A stretch of DNA of 64,000 nt from Frateuria_A sp035943815. Its GTDB lineage: Bacteria; Pseudomonadota; Gammaproteobacteria; Xanthomonadales; Rhodanobacteraceae. The stretch spans positions 62,001 to 126,000 of the forward strand of contig NZ_DASZBU010000001.1 in assembly GCF_035943815.1 (NCBI RefSeq), read 5' to 3'. A model generated the notes under the pieces. The model ran no database searches. It saw only the letters and a list, made by a program, of their open reading frames with translations, and was not told the DNA's origin. Shown in pieces: positions 29,009 through 36,568 of the stretch (the first letter of the stretch is position 1; each line of letters starts with the position of its first letter). Both the position numbers and the translations under genes were made by a program.

Positions 29009-30213
29009 GCGCGCGCGTCGAAGCGCGCCGCCGCGCGCCGCTGCTGGACGTGGCCGTGGTCGGCGGCGGCATGGTCGGCGCCGCCGCCGCGCTGGCGCTG
29101 GCCCGCGCCGGCTTCGCCACCGCCCTGGTGGAGGCCCGCGCGCCGGCCCCCTGGCATGGCGAGGGCGAGGTCGACCTGCGCGTGGTCGGGCTGGCACCCT
29201 CGTCGATCGCGCTGCTCGACGAACTGGGCGTGTGGACGTCCATCCGCGAACGCCGTGCCGCGGCCTATGCGCGGATGCACGTGTGGGACGCGCGCAGCGG
29301 CGCGGCGATCGGCTTCGATGCCGCCACGACGGGACACGCCTGGCTGGGCTGGATCGTCGAGAACAACCTGGTGCAGTGGACCTTGTGGCAGGCGCTGGAG
29401 TCGGCCGGCGTGCAGCGGTTGTGCCCGGCGCAGGTGACCGGCTACCGGGCGTGCGAAGACCGCATTGTGCTGGAGCTGGAAGCAGGCGAGACCGCCAGCG
29501 TGGCGGCGCGCCTGCTGGTCGCCGCCGACGGCGCGGGTTCGCCCCTGCGCCGCATGGCGGGCCTGGAAACGCACGGGCGCGACTACGGCCAGCGCGCGGT
29601 GGTCGCCCACGTGGCCACCGAGCGGGCGCACCAGGACACGGCCTGGCAGTGCTTCCTGCCGGGCGGGCCGCTGGCGCTGCTGCCGCTGGCCGACGGGCGC
29701 AGCTCGATCGTGTGGTCGCTGCCCGAGGCCGAGGCGCAGCGCGTGCTCGCGCTCGCGGACGGAGCGTTCTGCGACCAACTGGGCATCGCCGCCGATTTCC
29801 GGTTGGGCCGCGTGCTCTCGGCCACGCCCCGCGCCGCCTTCCCGTTGAGGCTGCAGCTTGCCGACGCCTACCAGGCCGAGCGCTTCGTGTTGCTCGGCGA
29901 CGCGGCGCACGCGGTGCATCCGCTGGCCGGACAGGGCGTGAACCTGGGCCTGCGCGACGTGGCCGAGCTGCGCGACACGGTCGTTGCCGCGCGCGAGGCC
30001 GGCCGCGACATTGCAGCGGCGCACGTGTTGCGCCGCTATGCGCGCCGCCGCCGCAGCGCCGACACGCTGGACGCCTGGAGCTTCGACGCACTGGCGCACA
30101 TCTACGCCTGGCAGGCGCCGCCACTGGTGGCCGCGCGTGCGCTGGGCGTACGCCTGGCCGATCATCTTGCGCCGCTCAAACGCCGGCTCGCCGCACACGC
30201 CGCCGGCCGCTGA
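29005..30213 (+). CDS. UbiI/UbiF-family ubiquinone ring hydroxylase
   Basis: 402 residues, a second flavin hydroxylase. It has VVGGGMVGAAAALAL (about 17-31), the WIVENNLVQ motif, and GDAAHAVHPLAGQGVNLGLRD. The IVEN and RMHVWD-like stretches fit UbiI (C5 hydroxylase) best, but UbiF or a broader-range enzyme cannot be excluded. The likely start is TTG 29005, overlapping the ubiH stop, with GGAG upstream. The pair supplies two of the ring hydroxylations of ubiquinone; the prenyl tail comes from ispB about 1 kb away. Confidence 0.88.
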   Translation: MSARVEARRRAPLLDVAVVGGGMVGAAAALALARAGFATALVEARAPAPWHGEGEVDLRVVGLAPSSIALLDELGVWTSIRERRAAAYARMHVWDARSGAAIGFDAATTGHAWLGWIVENNLVQWTLWQALESAGVQRLCPAQVTGYRACEDRIVLELEAGETASVAARLLVAADGAGSPLRRMAGLETHGRDYGQRAVVAHVATERAHQDTAWQCFLPGGPLALLPLADGRSSIVWSLPEAEAQRVLALADGAFCDQLGIAADFRLGRVLSATPRAAFPLRLQLADAYQAERFVLLGDAAHAVHPLAGQGVNLGLRDVAELRDTVVAAREAGRDIAAAHVLRRYARRRRSADTLDAWSFDALAHIYAWQAPPLVAARALGVRLADHLAPLKRRLAAHAAGR

Positions 30214-30292
30214 CCGGAGTTTTCCCCAACCGCGGCCGGATGCCGCGGCGCCCGGCGCGGAGCGCCGACCCACCCACCCCGGAGCCGCCGCC

Positions 30293-31075
30293 ATGCGCCG
30301 CATCCTGTTCGCCCTGCTCTCGCTTCCCCTGGCCTTTGCCGCGTCCGCGAAGATGGTGCATCGCCCCGTGGAATGGACCGACGGCGGCACCCGTTTCCAC
30401 AGCGTGCTGGTCTACGACGATGCGGTTTCCACCCCGCGACCCGGCCTGGTGATGGTGCCCAACTGGTACGGCGTGAACGACCAGGCGGTGGCCAAGGCCG
30501 AGATGATCGCCGGCAAGCAGTACGTGATCCTGTTGACCGACATGTACGGCCAGGGCGTGCGCCCGAGGAACGACGACCAGGCCAAGGCGGCGGTCCAACC
30601 GCTCTATGGCGACCGCGATCTGATGCGCCGGCGCATCAATCTCGCCTTGGCGCAGCTGAAGGCGCAGGCCGGCAAGGCGCCGTTGGACCTGGGCAAGCTC
30701 GCCGCGATCGGCTTCTGCTTCGGCGGTTCGGCCGTGCTCGACCTGGCGCGCAGCGGCGCCGACCTGGCGGCGGTGGTGTCCTTCCACGGTGCACTCGCCG
30801 CCGGCAAGGCCTCGCAGTCGGACCGCTTCAAGGCGCGCGTGCTGGCGATGAACGGCGCCGACGACAAGGGCACCATGCCCGACGCCGACGCCTTCATGAA
30901 CGAGATGCGGTCGAGCAAGGCCGACTGGCAGTTCGTGGTGCTCGGCAACGCGGTGCACTGCTTTACCGAGACCGACCAGAACTCTCCCGGCTGCAAGTAC
31001 GACGCGCGCGCCGCCGCGCGCAGCTACCGCATGATGCACGACTGGCTCGACGCGGCTTTCGCCTGGAGGCCGTAA
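30293..31075 (+). CDS. Secreted dienelactone-hydrolase-family protein
   Basis: 260 residues. Residues 1-19 form a signal peptide (cleavage near ASA-K), then an alpha/beta-hydrolase domain. The nucleophile is C142 in GFCFGGS, with a likely Asp in the NGADDKG stretch and His in NAVHCFTE, the Cys-Asp-His triad of the family. Classic dienelactone hydrolases are cytoplasmic and catabolic; an exported version with no aromatic-degradation genes nearby probably has another ester substrate. It starts 79 bases after the ubiquinone hydroxylase gene, with GGAG near the ATG. Confidence 0.88.
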   Translation: MRRILFALLSLPLAFAASAKMVHRPVEWTDGGTRFHSVLVYDDAVSTPRPGLVMVPNWYGVNDQAVAKAEMIAGKQYVILLTDMYGQGVRPRNDDQAKAAVQPLYGDRDLMRRRINLALAQLKAQAGKAPLDLGKLAAIGFCFGGSAVLDLARSGADLAAVVSFHGALAAGKASQSDRFKARVLAMNGADDKGTMPDADAFMNEMRSSKADWQFVVLGNAVHCFTETDQNSPGCKYDARAAARSYRMMHDWLDAAFAWRP

Positions 31076-31086
31076 GGCGACACTCA

Positions 31087-31110
31087 GGGCTGGCCTTGCA
31101 AGGCCAGCCC
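31087..31110. terminator. 24-base perfect palindrome between convergent genes
   Basis: GGGCTGGCCTTG is followed directly by its reverse complement. It can form an 11-bp stem in RNA from either strand. It lies 11 bases after the dienelactone-hydrolase stop and about 110 bases from the ispB stop. No T run follows, so a bidirectional terminator is only plausible. Confidence 0.5.
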
Positions 31111-31221
31111 ATCACCGCGCGCGCCGGCCGCATCCATCGCCGCGCCGAACAGTGCGCGTCCGGCTGCCCCCGCGGCGATTGCGCTGGAAGGCGGCAAAGC
31201 GCGTCGCGCTCCGGGTGCGCT

Positions 31222-32223
31222 TCAGAAGCTTCGCTGCACCGAGTAGTCCGCCAGGGTGTTCAGCGCCTCACGGTGGGACGAGGGCGGTAGTGCCGCGAGC
31301 GCTTCGCGTGCGGCGTCCGCGTGCTGCACGGCGCGCGCATGGGTGCGTTCCAGCGCTCCGCTGCCGCGGATGGCGTTGACGATGTCGTCCAGCGCGTCCA
31401 ACCCGCCATGCTCGATGGCATGTCGCATCGACTGCGCCTGCGCCGGCGTGGCGCGCTCCAGTGCATAGATCAGCGGCAGCGTGGGCTTGCCCTCGGCGAG
31501 GTCGTCGCCGATGTTCTTGCCCAGCGTATCGGCGTCGCTGACGTAGTCGAGCAGGTCGTCGGCGATCTGGAAGGCGTAGCCCAGTTCCAGCCCGAAGCGG
31601 CGCAGCGCGGCGACCTGGTCGGCCGGCAGGCCGCCGAGCAACCCGCCCAGTTCCGTGGCGGCGGCGAACAGCACCGCGGTCTTGCGCTCGATCACCGCCA
31701 GGTAGGCCGTCTCGTCCACGTCCGCATTGCCGATGTTGAGCAGCTGCAGCACCTCGCCCTCGGCGATGGTGTTGGTGGTGTCGGCCAGGATGCGCATCAC
31801 GCGCATATCGTCCAGCTCCACCATCAGCTGGAACGAGCGCGAGTAGAGAAAGTCGCCCACCAGCACGCTGGCGGCATTGCCCCACAATGCGTTGGCGGTC
31901 TTGCGGCCGCGGCGCAGGTCGGACTCGTCCACCACGTCGTCGTGCAGCAGGGTCGAGGTATGGATGAACTCGATCACCGCGGCGAGCTTGATGTGCTGTT
32001 CGCCCGCGTAGCCCGCGGCACCGGCGGCCAGCACGTGCAGCATCGGGCGCAGCCGCTTGCCGCCGCCGGCGATGATGTGGTCGGCGATCTGGTTGATCAG
32101 CACCACGTCGGAGGCGAGGCGGCTGCGGATCAGCGCGTCCACGCGCTGCATGTCGGCGGCGGCCAGTTCTCGCACGGCGGCGAAGTCGGCGGTTCGGCTG
32201 GCGTCGGCGGGCATCGGGAGCAT
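31222..32223 (-). CDS. ispB: Octaprenyl (all-trans polyprenyl) diphosphate synthase IspB
   Basis: 333 residues from ATG 32223 (330 from ATG 32214). It builds the long isoprenoid side chain of ubiquinone from FPP and IPP. Both aspartate-rich motifs are intact: DDVVD at 95-99 and DDLLD at 222-226. GGGKRLRP (about 53-60) binds IPP. The exact chain length cannot be read from sequence. The open frame extends about 74 codons upstream but that part is not family-like. Confidence 0.94.
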   Translation of the reverse strand: MLPMPADASRTADFAAVRELAAADMQRVDALIRSRLASDVVLINQIADHIIAGGGKRLRPMLHVLAAGAAGYAGEQHIKLAAVIEFIHTSTLLHDDVVDESDLRRGRKTANALWGNAASVLVGDFLYSRSFQLMVELDDMRVMRILADTTNTIAEGEVLQLLNIGNADVDETAYLAVIERKTAVLFAAATELGGLLGGLPADQVAALRRFGLELGYAFQIADDLLDYVSDADTLGKNIGDDLAEGKPTLPLIYALERATPAQAQSMRHAIEHGGLDALDDIVNAIRGSGALERTHARAVQHADAAREALAALPPSSHREALNTLADYSVQRSF

Positions 32224-32356
32224 GGGCGTCCGGTTGGCAAGACGGGCGATTATAGGGCCAGGCCCACCGCGTGCGGCGGCGCGACATGGCGCCGCAACTG
32301 GGGCCGTAGGGTGCCCCGTATAATGGGCCGATGCCTTCATTCCCCCGGTCGTCCCG

Positions 32357-33556
32357 GTGAGCAAACTCACCTCCCTCGAGCGCCGCAGCGCATTGACCCT
32401 GGCCTGCGTGATCAGCCTGCGCCTGTTCGGGTTGTTCCTGATCATGCCGGTGTTCTCGCTCTATGCGAAGCAGATGCCTGACGCCAGCGACCTGATGATC
32501 GGCCTGGCGCTGGGCGTGTACGGGCTGGGCCAGGTGCTGCTGCAGATCCCGCTGGGGCTCCTGTCCGACCGCGTCGGGCGCAAGAGCGCGATCACCCTGG
32601 GCCTGCTGATCTTTGCCGCCGGCGGGCTGGTGGCGGCGCTGTCGCACACGCTCGAAGGCATCGTCGTAGGACGCGCGCTGCAGGGCATGGGTGCCGTAGC
32701 CGGGGCCGGCACCGCGCTGGCCGCCGATCTCACGCGCGAGGAGCAGCGCGGCAAAGTGATGGGCATCATCGGCGTCTCGATCGGCCTGTCGTTCCTGCTG
32801 GCGTTGATCCTGGGCCCGCCGCTGGAGGCGGTCGGGGGGCTGCCCGGGCTGTTCGGCGCCACTTCGGTGCTTGCGCTGGCCTCGCTGGGCCTGCTGTGGC
32901 TGATCGTGCCCACCCCTGAGCGGGCGCGGGCGCCCGCGGCGGCGAGCCTGGGCGGCGTGCTGGCGATGCTGCGCGACGGCCGCCTGCTGGTGCTCAACGG
33001 CTCGGTGTTCTTCCTGCACTTGCTGCTGACGGCGAGTTTCGTCGGTCTGCCGCTTTTGCTGGCCGAGCGGCTGCACTTGCCGGCGAGCCGGCACTGGGAG
33101 CTGTATCTGCCGGTCATGGTGATCGCCGCCCTGGTGATGGGCGCGGCGCTGCACCGGATGAAGGAGATCGGCCAGAGCCTGCGCATCGTGCTGGTCTGTG
33201 TGGCGGTGATCGGGCTGTCGCTGCTGGGCCTTGCCGGATCCGGCGCGCACGTGGCCTGGCTCGGCATCTCGGCGGCGGCGTTCTTCTCGGCCTTCAACCT
33301 GCTGGAGGCCGCCTTGCCTAGCCTGGTCTCGCGGCTGGCGCCGGCGCATCTGCGCGGCGCGGCGATGGGCGCCTATTCGACCAGCCAGTTCATCGGTGCG
33401 TTCGTCGGCGGGGCGATCGGGGGCATCGCGCTGGGCCGGCTGGGAGTGGGCGGCGTGTTCGAGTGCGCGGCGGCCACCACGCTCCTGTGGCTGCCGCTGG
33501 TGGCCTTCGGCGCGCGCCGCATCGCCGCCCGTACGGTGGCCGAACCGGCGGCCTAG
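32357..33556 (+). CDS. MFS transporter, YajR-like
   Basis: 399 residues with twelve hydrophobic segments. The motif A stretch LGLLSDRVGRKSAI lies between segments 2 and 3. It resembles E. coli YajR but is about 55 residues shorter and ends after the last membrane segment, so it lacks the C-terminal ferredoxin-like domain. The substrate is unknown; drug/proton antiport is the family guess. It starts with GTG 32357 with a weak ribosome site, divergent from ispB. Confidence 0.85.
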   Translation: MSKLTSLERRSALTLACVISLRLFGLFLIMPVFSLYAKQMPDASDLMIGLALGVYGLGQVLLQIPLGLLSDRVGRKSAITLGLLIFAAGGLVAALSHTLEGIVVGRALQGMGAVAGAGTALAADLTREEQRGKVMGIIGVSIGLSFLLALILGPPLEAVGGLPGLFGATSVLALASLGLLWLIVPTPERARAPAAASLGGVLAMLRDGRLLVLNGSVFFLHLLLTASFVGLPLLLAERLHLPASRHWELYLPVMVIAALVMGAALHRMKEIGQSLRIVLVCVAVIGLSLLGLAGSGAHVAWLGISAAAFFSAFNLLEAALPSLVSRLAPAHLRGAAMGAYSTSQFIGAFVGGAIGGIALGRLGVGGVFECAAATTLLWLPLVAFGARRIAARTVAEPAA

Positions 33557-33625
33557 AGTCAGGGCGATTGCGCCGCGCGGATGGCGCCCCCATATGCGCC
33601 GCATCCACTCCGAGCGAGGCCGCCC

Positions 33626-34591
33626 GTGGCCCACCAGATCGTCGCGCTGATCGCCGAATACGGCCTGCTGCTGGTTTTCCTCAACGTGCTGGTCGAGCAG
33701 GCCGGCCTGCCGCTGCCGGCCGTGCCGACACTGGTGGTGGCCGGCGCGCTGGCGGCAGGCGGCCAGCTGCCGCTGGGCGGCGTGCTGCTGGTCGCCCTGG
33801 CCGGCTGCCTGTTGAGCGACTTCGCCTGGTACATGGCGGGGCGGCGTTACGGTGCCGGCGTGATGCGCACGCTGTGCCGGATCTCGCTGTCAGCCGACTC
33901 CTGCGTCAAGCAGTCGGAGTTGCGCTTCCAGCGCTGGCGCGCCCCGGTGCTGCTGGTGGCCAAGTTCGTGCCGGGACTGTCCACGGTGGCGCCCCCGCTG
34001 GTCGGCGCGATGGGCCTGACGCCGCGGCGGTTCCTGCTGTTCGATGCGCTGGGCTCGCTGCTGTGGGCGGGTGCGGCGGTGGCGTTGGGCTACGTCTTCG
34101 CCGACGGCGTGGAGCGAGCGCTGGCGGTGTTCGAGGGCACCGGGCCGCTCGCGGTCAAATGGCTGGGCGCGCTGTTGGGCGCCTACATCCTGTTCAAGTG
34201 GTGGCAGCGCCGACGGTTGCTGGTGGCGCTGCGGATGAGCCGCATCGAGGTGGACGAGCTGGCCAACGCCCTGCGCTCCTCGCGGCCGCCGCTGGTGTTC
34301 GACGTGCGCGCAGCCGGTTCGCGGGCGCTGGACGGGCGCACGATTCCCGGCGCGCTCGCGTTCGAACCGCTCGCCCTGGACGCCTTGTTGGCCGGCGTGC
34401 CGCGCGAGCGCGAGCTGGTGTTGTACTGCAACTGCCCCAATGAGGTGTCCGCGGCGAAGGCGGCCAAGCTGCTGATGGAGCAGGGCTACCACCGCGTGCG
34501 CCCGCTGCGCGGCGGACTCGACGCCTGGGTGGCGGCAGGCCAGACGGTCGAACAGGCTGCGGTGCCGGGCGGGACGGCGCCGGTGCACTGA
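33626..34591 (+). CDS. DedA-family membrane protein fused to a rhodanese domain
   Basis: 321 residues from GTG 33626 (GAGCGAGG upstream; an in-frame ATG 15 codons earlier is less likely). Residues about 1-195 are a DedA/VTT domain with 4-5 hydrophobic segments and the FVPGLSTVAPPLVGAMG motif. DedA proteins flip polyprenyl or phospholipid carriers and support proton motive force. Residues about 205-315 are a cytoplasmic rhodanese-like domain with cysteines C268 and C270 in YCNCPNEVSA. Such fusions occur in Proteobacteria; how sulfur chemistry relates to the membrane part is unknown. Confidence 0.88.
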   Translation: MAHQIVALIAEYGLLLVFLNVLVEQAGLPLPAVPTLVVAGALAAGGQLPLGGVLLVALAGCLLSDFAWYMAGRRYGAGVMRTLCRISLSADSCVKQSELRFQRWRAPVLLVAKFVPGLSTVAPPLVGAMGLTPRRFLLFDALGSLLWAGAAVALGYVFADGVERALAVFEGTGPLAVKWLGALLGAYILFKWWQRRRLLVALRMSRIEVDELANALRSSRPPLVFDVRAAGSRALDGRTIPGALAFEPLALDALLAGVPRERELVLYCNCPNEVSAAKAAKLLMEQGYHRVRPLRGGLDAWVAAGQTVEQAAVPGGTAPVH

Positions 34592-34681
34592 GCAAGACCG
34601 GGTGCGCGGGTGCGTGCGGCGCAGGCGGGCAAGGCGGCGTGGCGATGGAGGACACGGCGGCGGCGCGTCGGGAGCGGAACG

Positions 34682-34697
34682 TCCCTTATGATAGGGA
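34682..34697 (+). promoter_or_regulatory. ssb: Candidate ssb promoter -10 within a small palindrome
   Basis: TATGAT (34687-34692) matches five of six -10 bases and is flanked by TCCCT and AGGGA, forming a 5-bp inverted repeat centred on it. No good -35 is seen 16-18 bases upstream. It lies about 84 bases before ssb. An operator overlapping the -10 is possible but unproven. Confidence 0.4.
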
Positions 34698-34775
34698 TCG
34701 AGCCGCCGGCCCAGCCGACGGTACCCAAGACGAGGCGGGCGCCCGCGCCGGCCGCCAGCACAGCGAGGAATCCAC

Positions 34776-35297
34776 ATGGCACGCGGCATCAACAAGGTCA
34801 TCATCGTCGGCAACCTGGGCGCCGACCCGGAGGTCCGCTACACCGGCGGCGGCACCCCGGTGTGCAGCCTCAGCGTGGCCACCTCCGAGCAGTGGACCGA
34901 CAAGCAGTCCGGCGAGCGCCAGGAGCGCACCGAGTGGCACCGCGTGAAGCTGTTCGGCAAGCTCGCCGAGATCGCCGGCGAGTACCTGAAGAAGGGCCGT
35001 CAGGTCTACATCGAGGGCTCCCTGCGCACCGATAAGTACACCGACAAGAGCGGTGTCGAGCGCTACAGCACCGACATCATCGCCAACGACATGCAGATGC
35101 TCGGCGGCATGGCCGGGGAGGGCGGCGGGGCTAGTGGCGGCTCTGGCGGCGGTTATCGCGAGCGCCCGCAGGGCGGCCAGCGCCAGGGCGGTGGCCAGTC
35201 CCGTGGCGGCGGCAACGACTACGGCAACGCCCCGCGCCAGAATGCGCCGGCTCCGGCCGAGAGCGGCGGTTTCGACGATGACGACATTCCGTTCTGA
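34776..35297 (+). CDS. ssb: Single-stranded DNA-binding protein SSB
   Basis: 173 residues. OB-fold (about 1-110) with NKVIIVGNLGADPEVRYT, then a Gly/Arg/Gln-rich flexible linker (about 115-160), and the acidic tip DDDDIPF that recruits replication and repair proteins. ATG 34776 has GAGGA upstream. Linker and tip are complete, and a strong terminator follows. Confidence 0.98.
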   Translation: MARGINKVIIVGNLGADPEVRYTGGGTPVCSLSVATSEQWTDKQSGERQERTEWHRVKLFGKLAEIAGEYLKKGRQVYIEGSLRTDKYTDKSGVERYSTDIIANDMQMLGGMAGEGGGASGGSGGGYRERPQGGQRQGGGQSRGGGNDYGNAPRQNAPAPAESGGFDDDDIPF

Positions 35298-35318
35298 AGG
35301 CCACATCTTTCGAGTACG

Positions 35319-35348
35319 GAAAGAGCCCCTTATTCGGGGCTCTTTTTT
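35319..35348 (+). terminator. Intrinsic terminator after ssb
   Basis: AAAGAGCCCC (35320-35329) pairs with GGGGCTCTTT (35336-35345) around a 6-base loop and is followed directly by T residues (seven T in a row from 35343). It lies 22 bases after the ssb stop. Confidence 0.93.
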
Positions 35349-35349
35349 T

Positions 35350-35673
35350 GCCGTCGACCGCCACGGTGCCGCGGGTTCCTGTGCTCCGGGCCAGCAAGCG
35401 CGAGGCCGCCTCCGGGAATGTCGCAGCTTGGGAAACGCTCTGGTGCAGAACCAGGTCTTCCCGTGCCCCCGACCGGCCCCCACGTTAGAGGCCTGCAGCC
35501 GTACGAGCACGATCGTCCCGGCGTCAGCTGGCATGTTCTTCCGGCGCACCGGCGATCGGCTTCACGGTGGGTCCCTTGCAGCCGTACTGCAATCGCTACG
35601 GCTGCACTTCGTAGAACCCACGCCGCCGTCCGGTGACCGCACCGCTCCGGGCCCGGCAGAAAGGAGAGCCCGC
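35350..35673 (+). other. 324-base intergenic region upstream of pirin gene
   Basis: No coding frame of credible composition was seen. It contains a nested inverted repeat: GCAGCCGTA (35578-35586) with TACGGCTGC (35597-35605), inside GTGGGT (35567-35572) with ACCCAC (35616-35621). The outer arms end about 50 bases before the pirin ATG. This could be an mRNA leader structure or a dispersed palindromic element. Confidence 0.5.
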
Positions 35674-36384
35674 ATGATCACGCTTCGTCCCGCCGCCGAG
35701 CGCGGCCACGCCAACCACGGCTGGCTGGACTCCTGGCACAGCTTTTCGTTCGCGAACTATTTCGATCCCGCCCACGTGCACTGGGGCCCGCTGCGGGTGA
35801 TCAACGAGGACCGCGTGCAGGCGGGCCAGGGTTTCGGCACGCACGGCCATCGCGACATGGAGATCATCAGCTACGTGCTGGAGGGCTCGCTCGGCCACAA
35901 GGATTCGATGGGGACCGCGGCCAGCATCGTGCCCGGCGAGGTGCAGCGGATGAGCGCGGGCACCGGCGTCACCCACTCGGAGTTCAATTACGACAAGGAG
36001 GGCGTCACCCATTTCCTGCAGATCTGGATCGTCCCCTCACGAGGCGGCCTGGCGCCGTCGTACGAGCAGAAGACCTATCCGGATGAGGAGAAGCGTGGCC
36101 GGCTGCGCCTGCTGGTGAGCCCGGATGGCCGCGACGGCTCGATCACCATCCATCAGGATGCAAGCATGTACGCCGGGCTGTTCGACGGCGACGAGGCGGC
36201 GAACATGGATCTGGCGCCCGGCCGGCTGGGCTACGTGCACCTCGTGCGGGGCCGGGCGACGGTGAATGGTCGCGCGTTGAAGGCGGGCGACGCCTTGCTC
36301 TATCGCGACGAGCCGCGGGTCACCATCGCGCAGGGTAGCCAGGCCGAAGTGCTGGTGTTCGACTTGCCGGAGATGCCCGACTGA
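35674..36384 (+). CDS. Pirin-family bicupin protein
   Basis: 236 residues. Two cupin domains; the N-terminal one keeps likely metal ligands in GTHGHRDMEIISY and GTGVTHSEFN (two His, then His and Glu). Relatives such as E. coli YhhW bind iron or another metal and some cleave quercetin. ATG 35674 is chosen for AAGGAGAG upstream and the family N-terminus MITLRPA. It appears to be a single-gene unit after the ssb terminator. Physiological substrate unknown. Confidence 0.92.
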   Translation: MITLRPAAERGHANHGWLDSWHSFSFANYFDPAHVHWGPLRVINEDRVQAGQGFGTHGHRDMEIISYVLEGSLGHKDSMGTAASIVPGEVQRMSAGTGVTHSEFNYDKEGVTHFLQIWIVPSRGGLAPSYEQKTYPDEEKRGRLRLLVSPDGRDGSITIHQDASMYAGLFDGDEAANMDLAPGRLGYVHLVRGRATVNGRALKAGDALLYRDEPRVTIAQGSQAEVLVFDLPEMPD

Positions 36385-36568
36385 TCCTGTTGCTGCGTCG
36401 GGACGGCATGGACCCGCGCCACCCCGCGGGACAGCGTTGATTTTCTCGCGGGCGCCTGTTCGCCGATTGCGATTTGGAACGCATGCTCGCCCCGCATGAA
36501 GAGCAGGATGGCTCGCCAGCGGATGGCCGCGGCGAAGCGGGGGGCGCGGGACTTCCGTCCTCCCGGAA

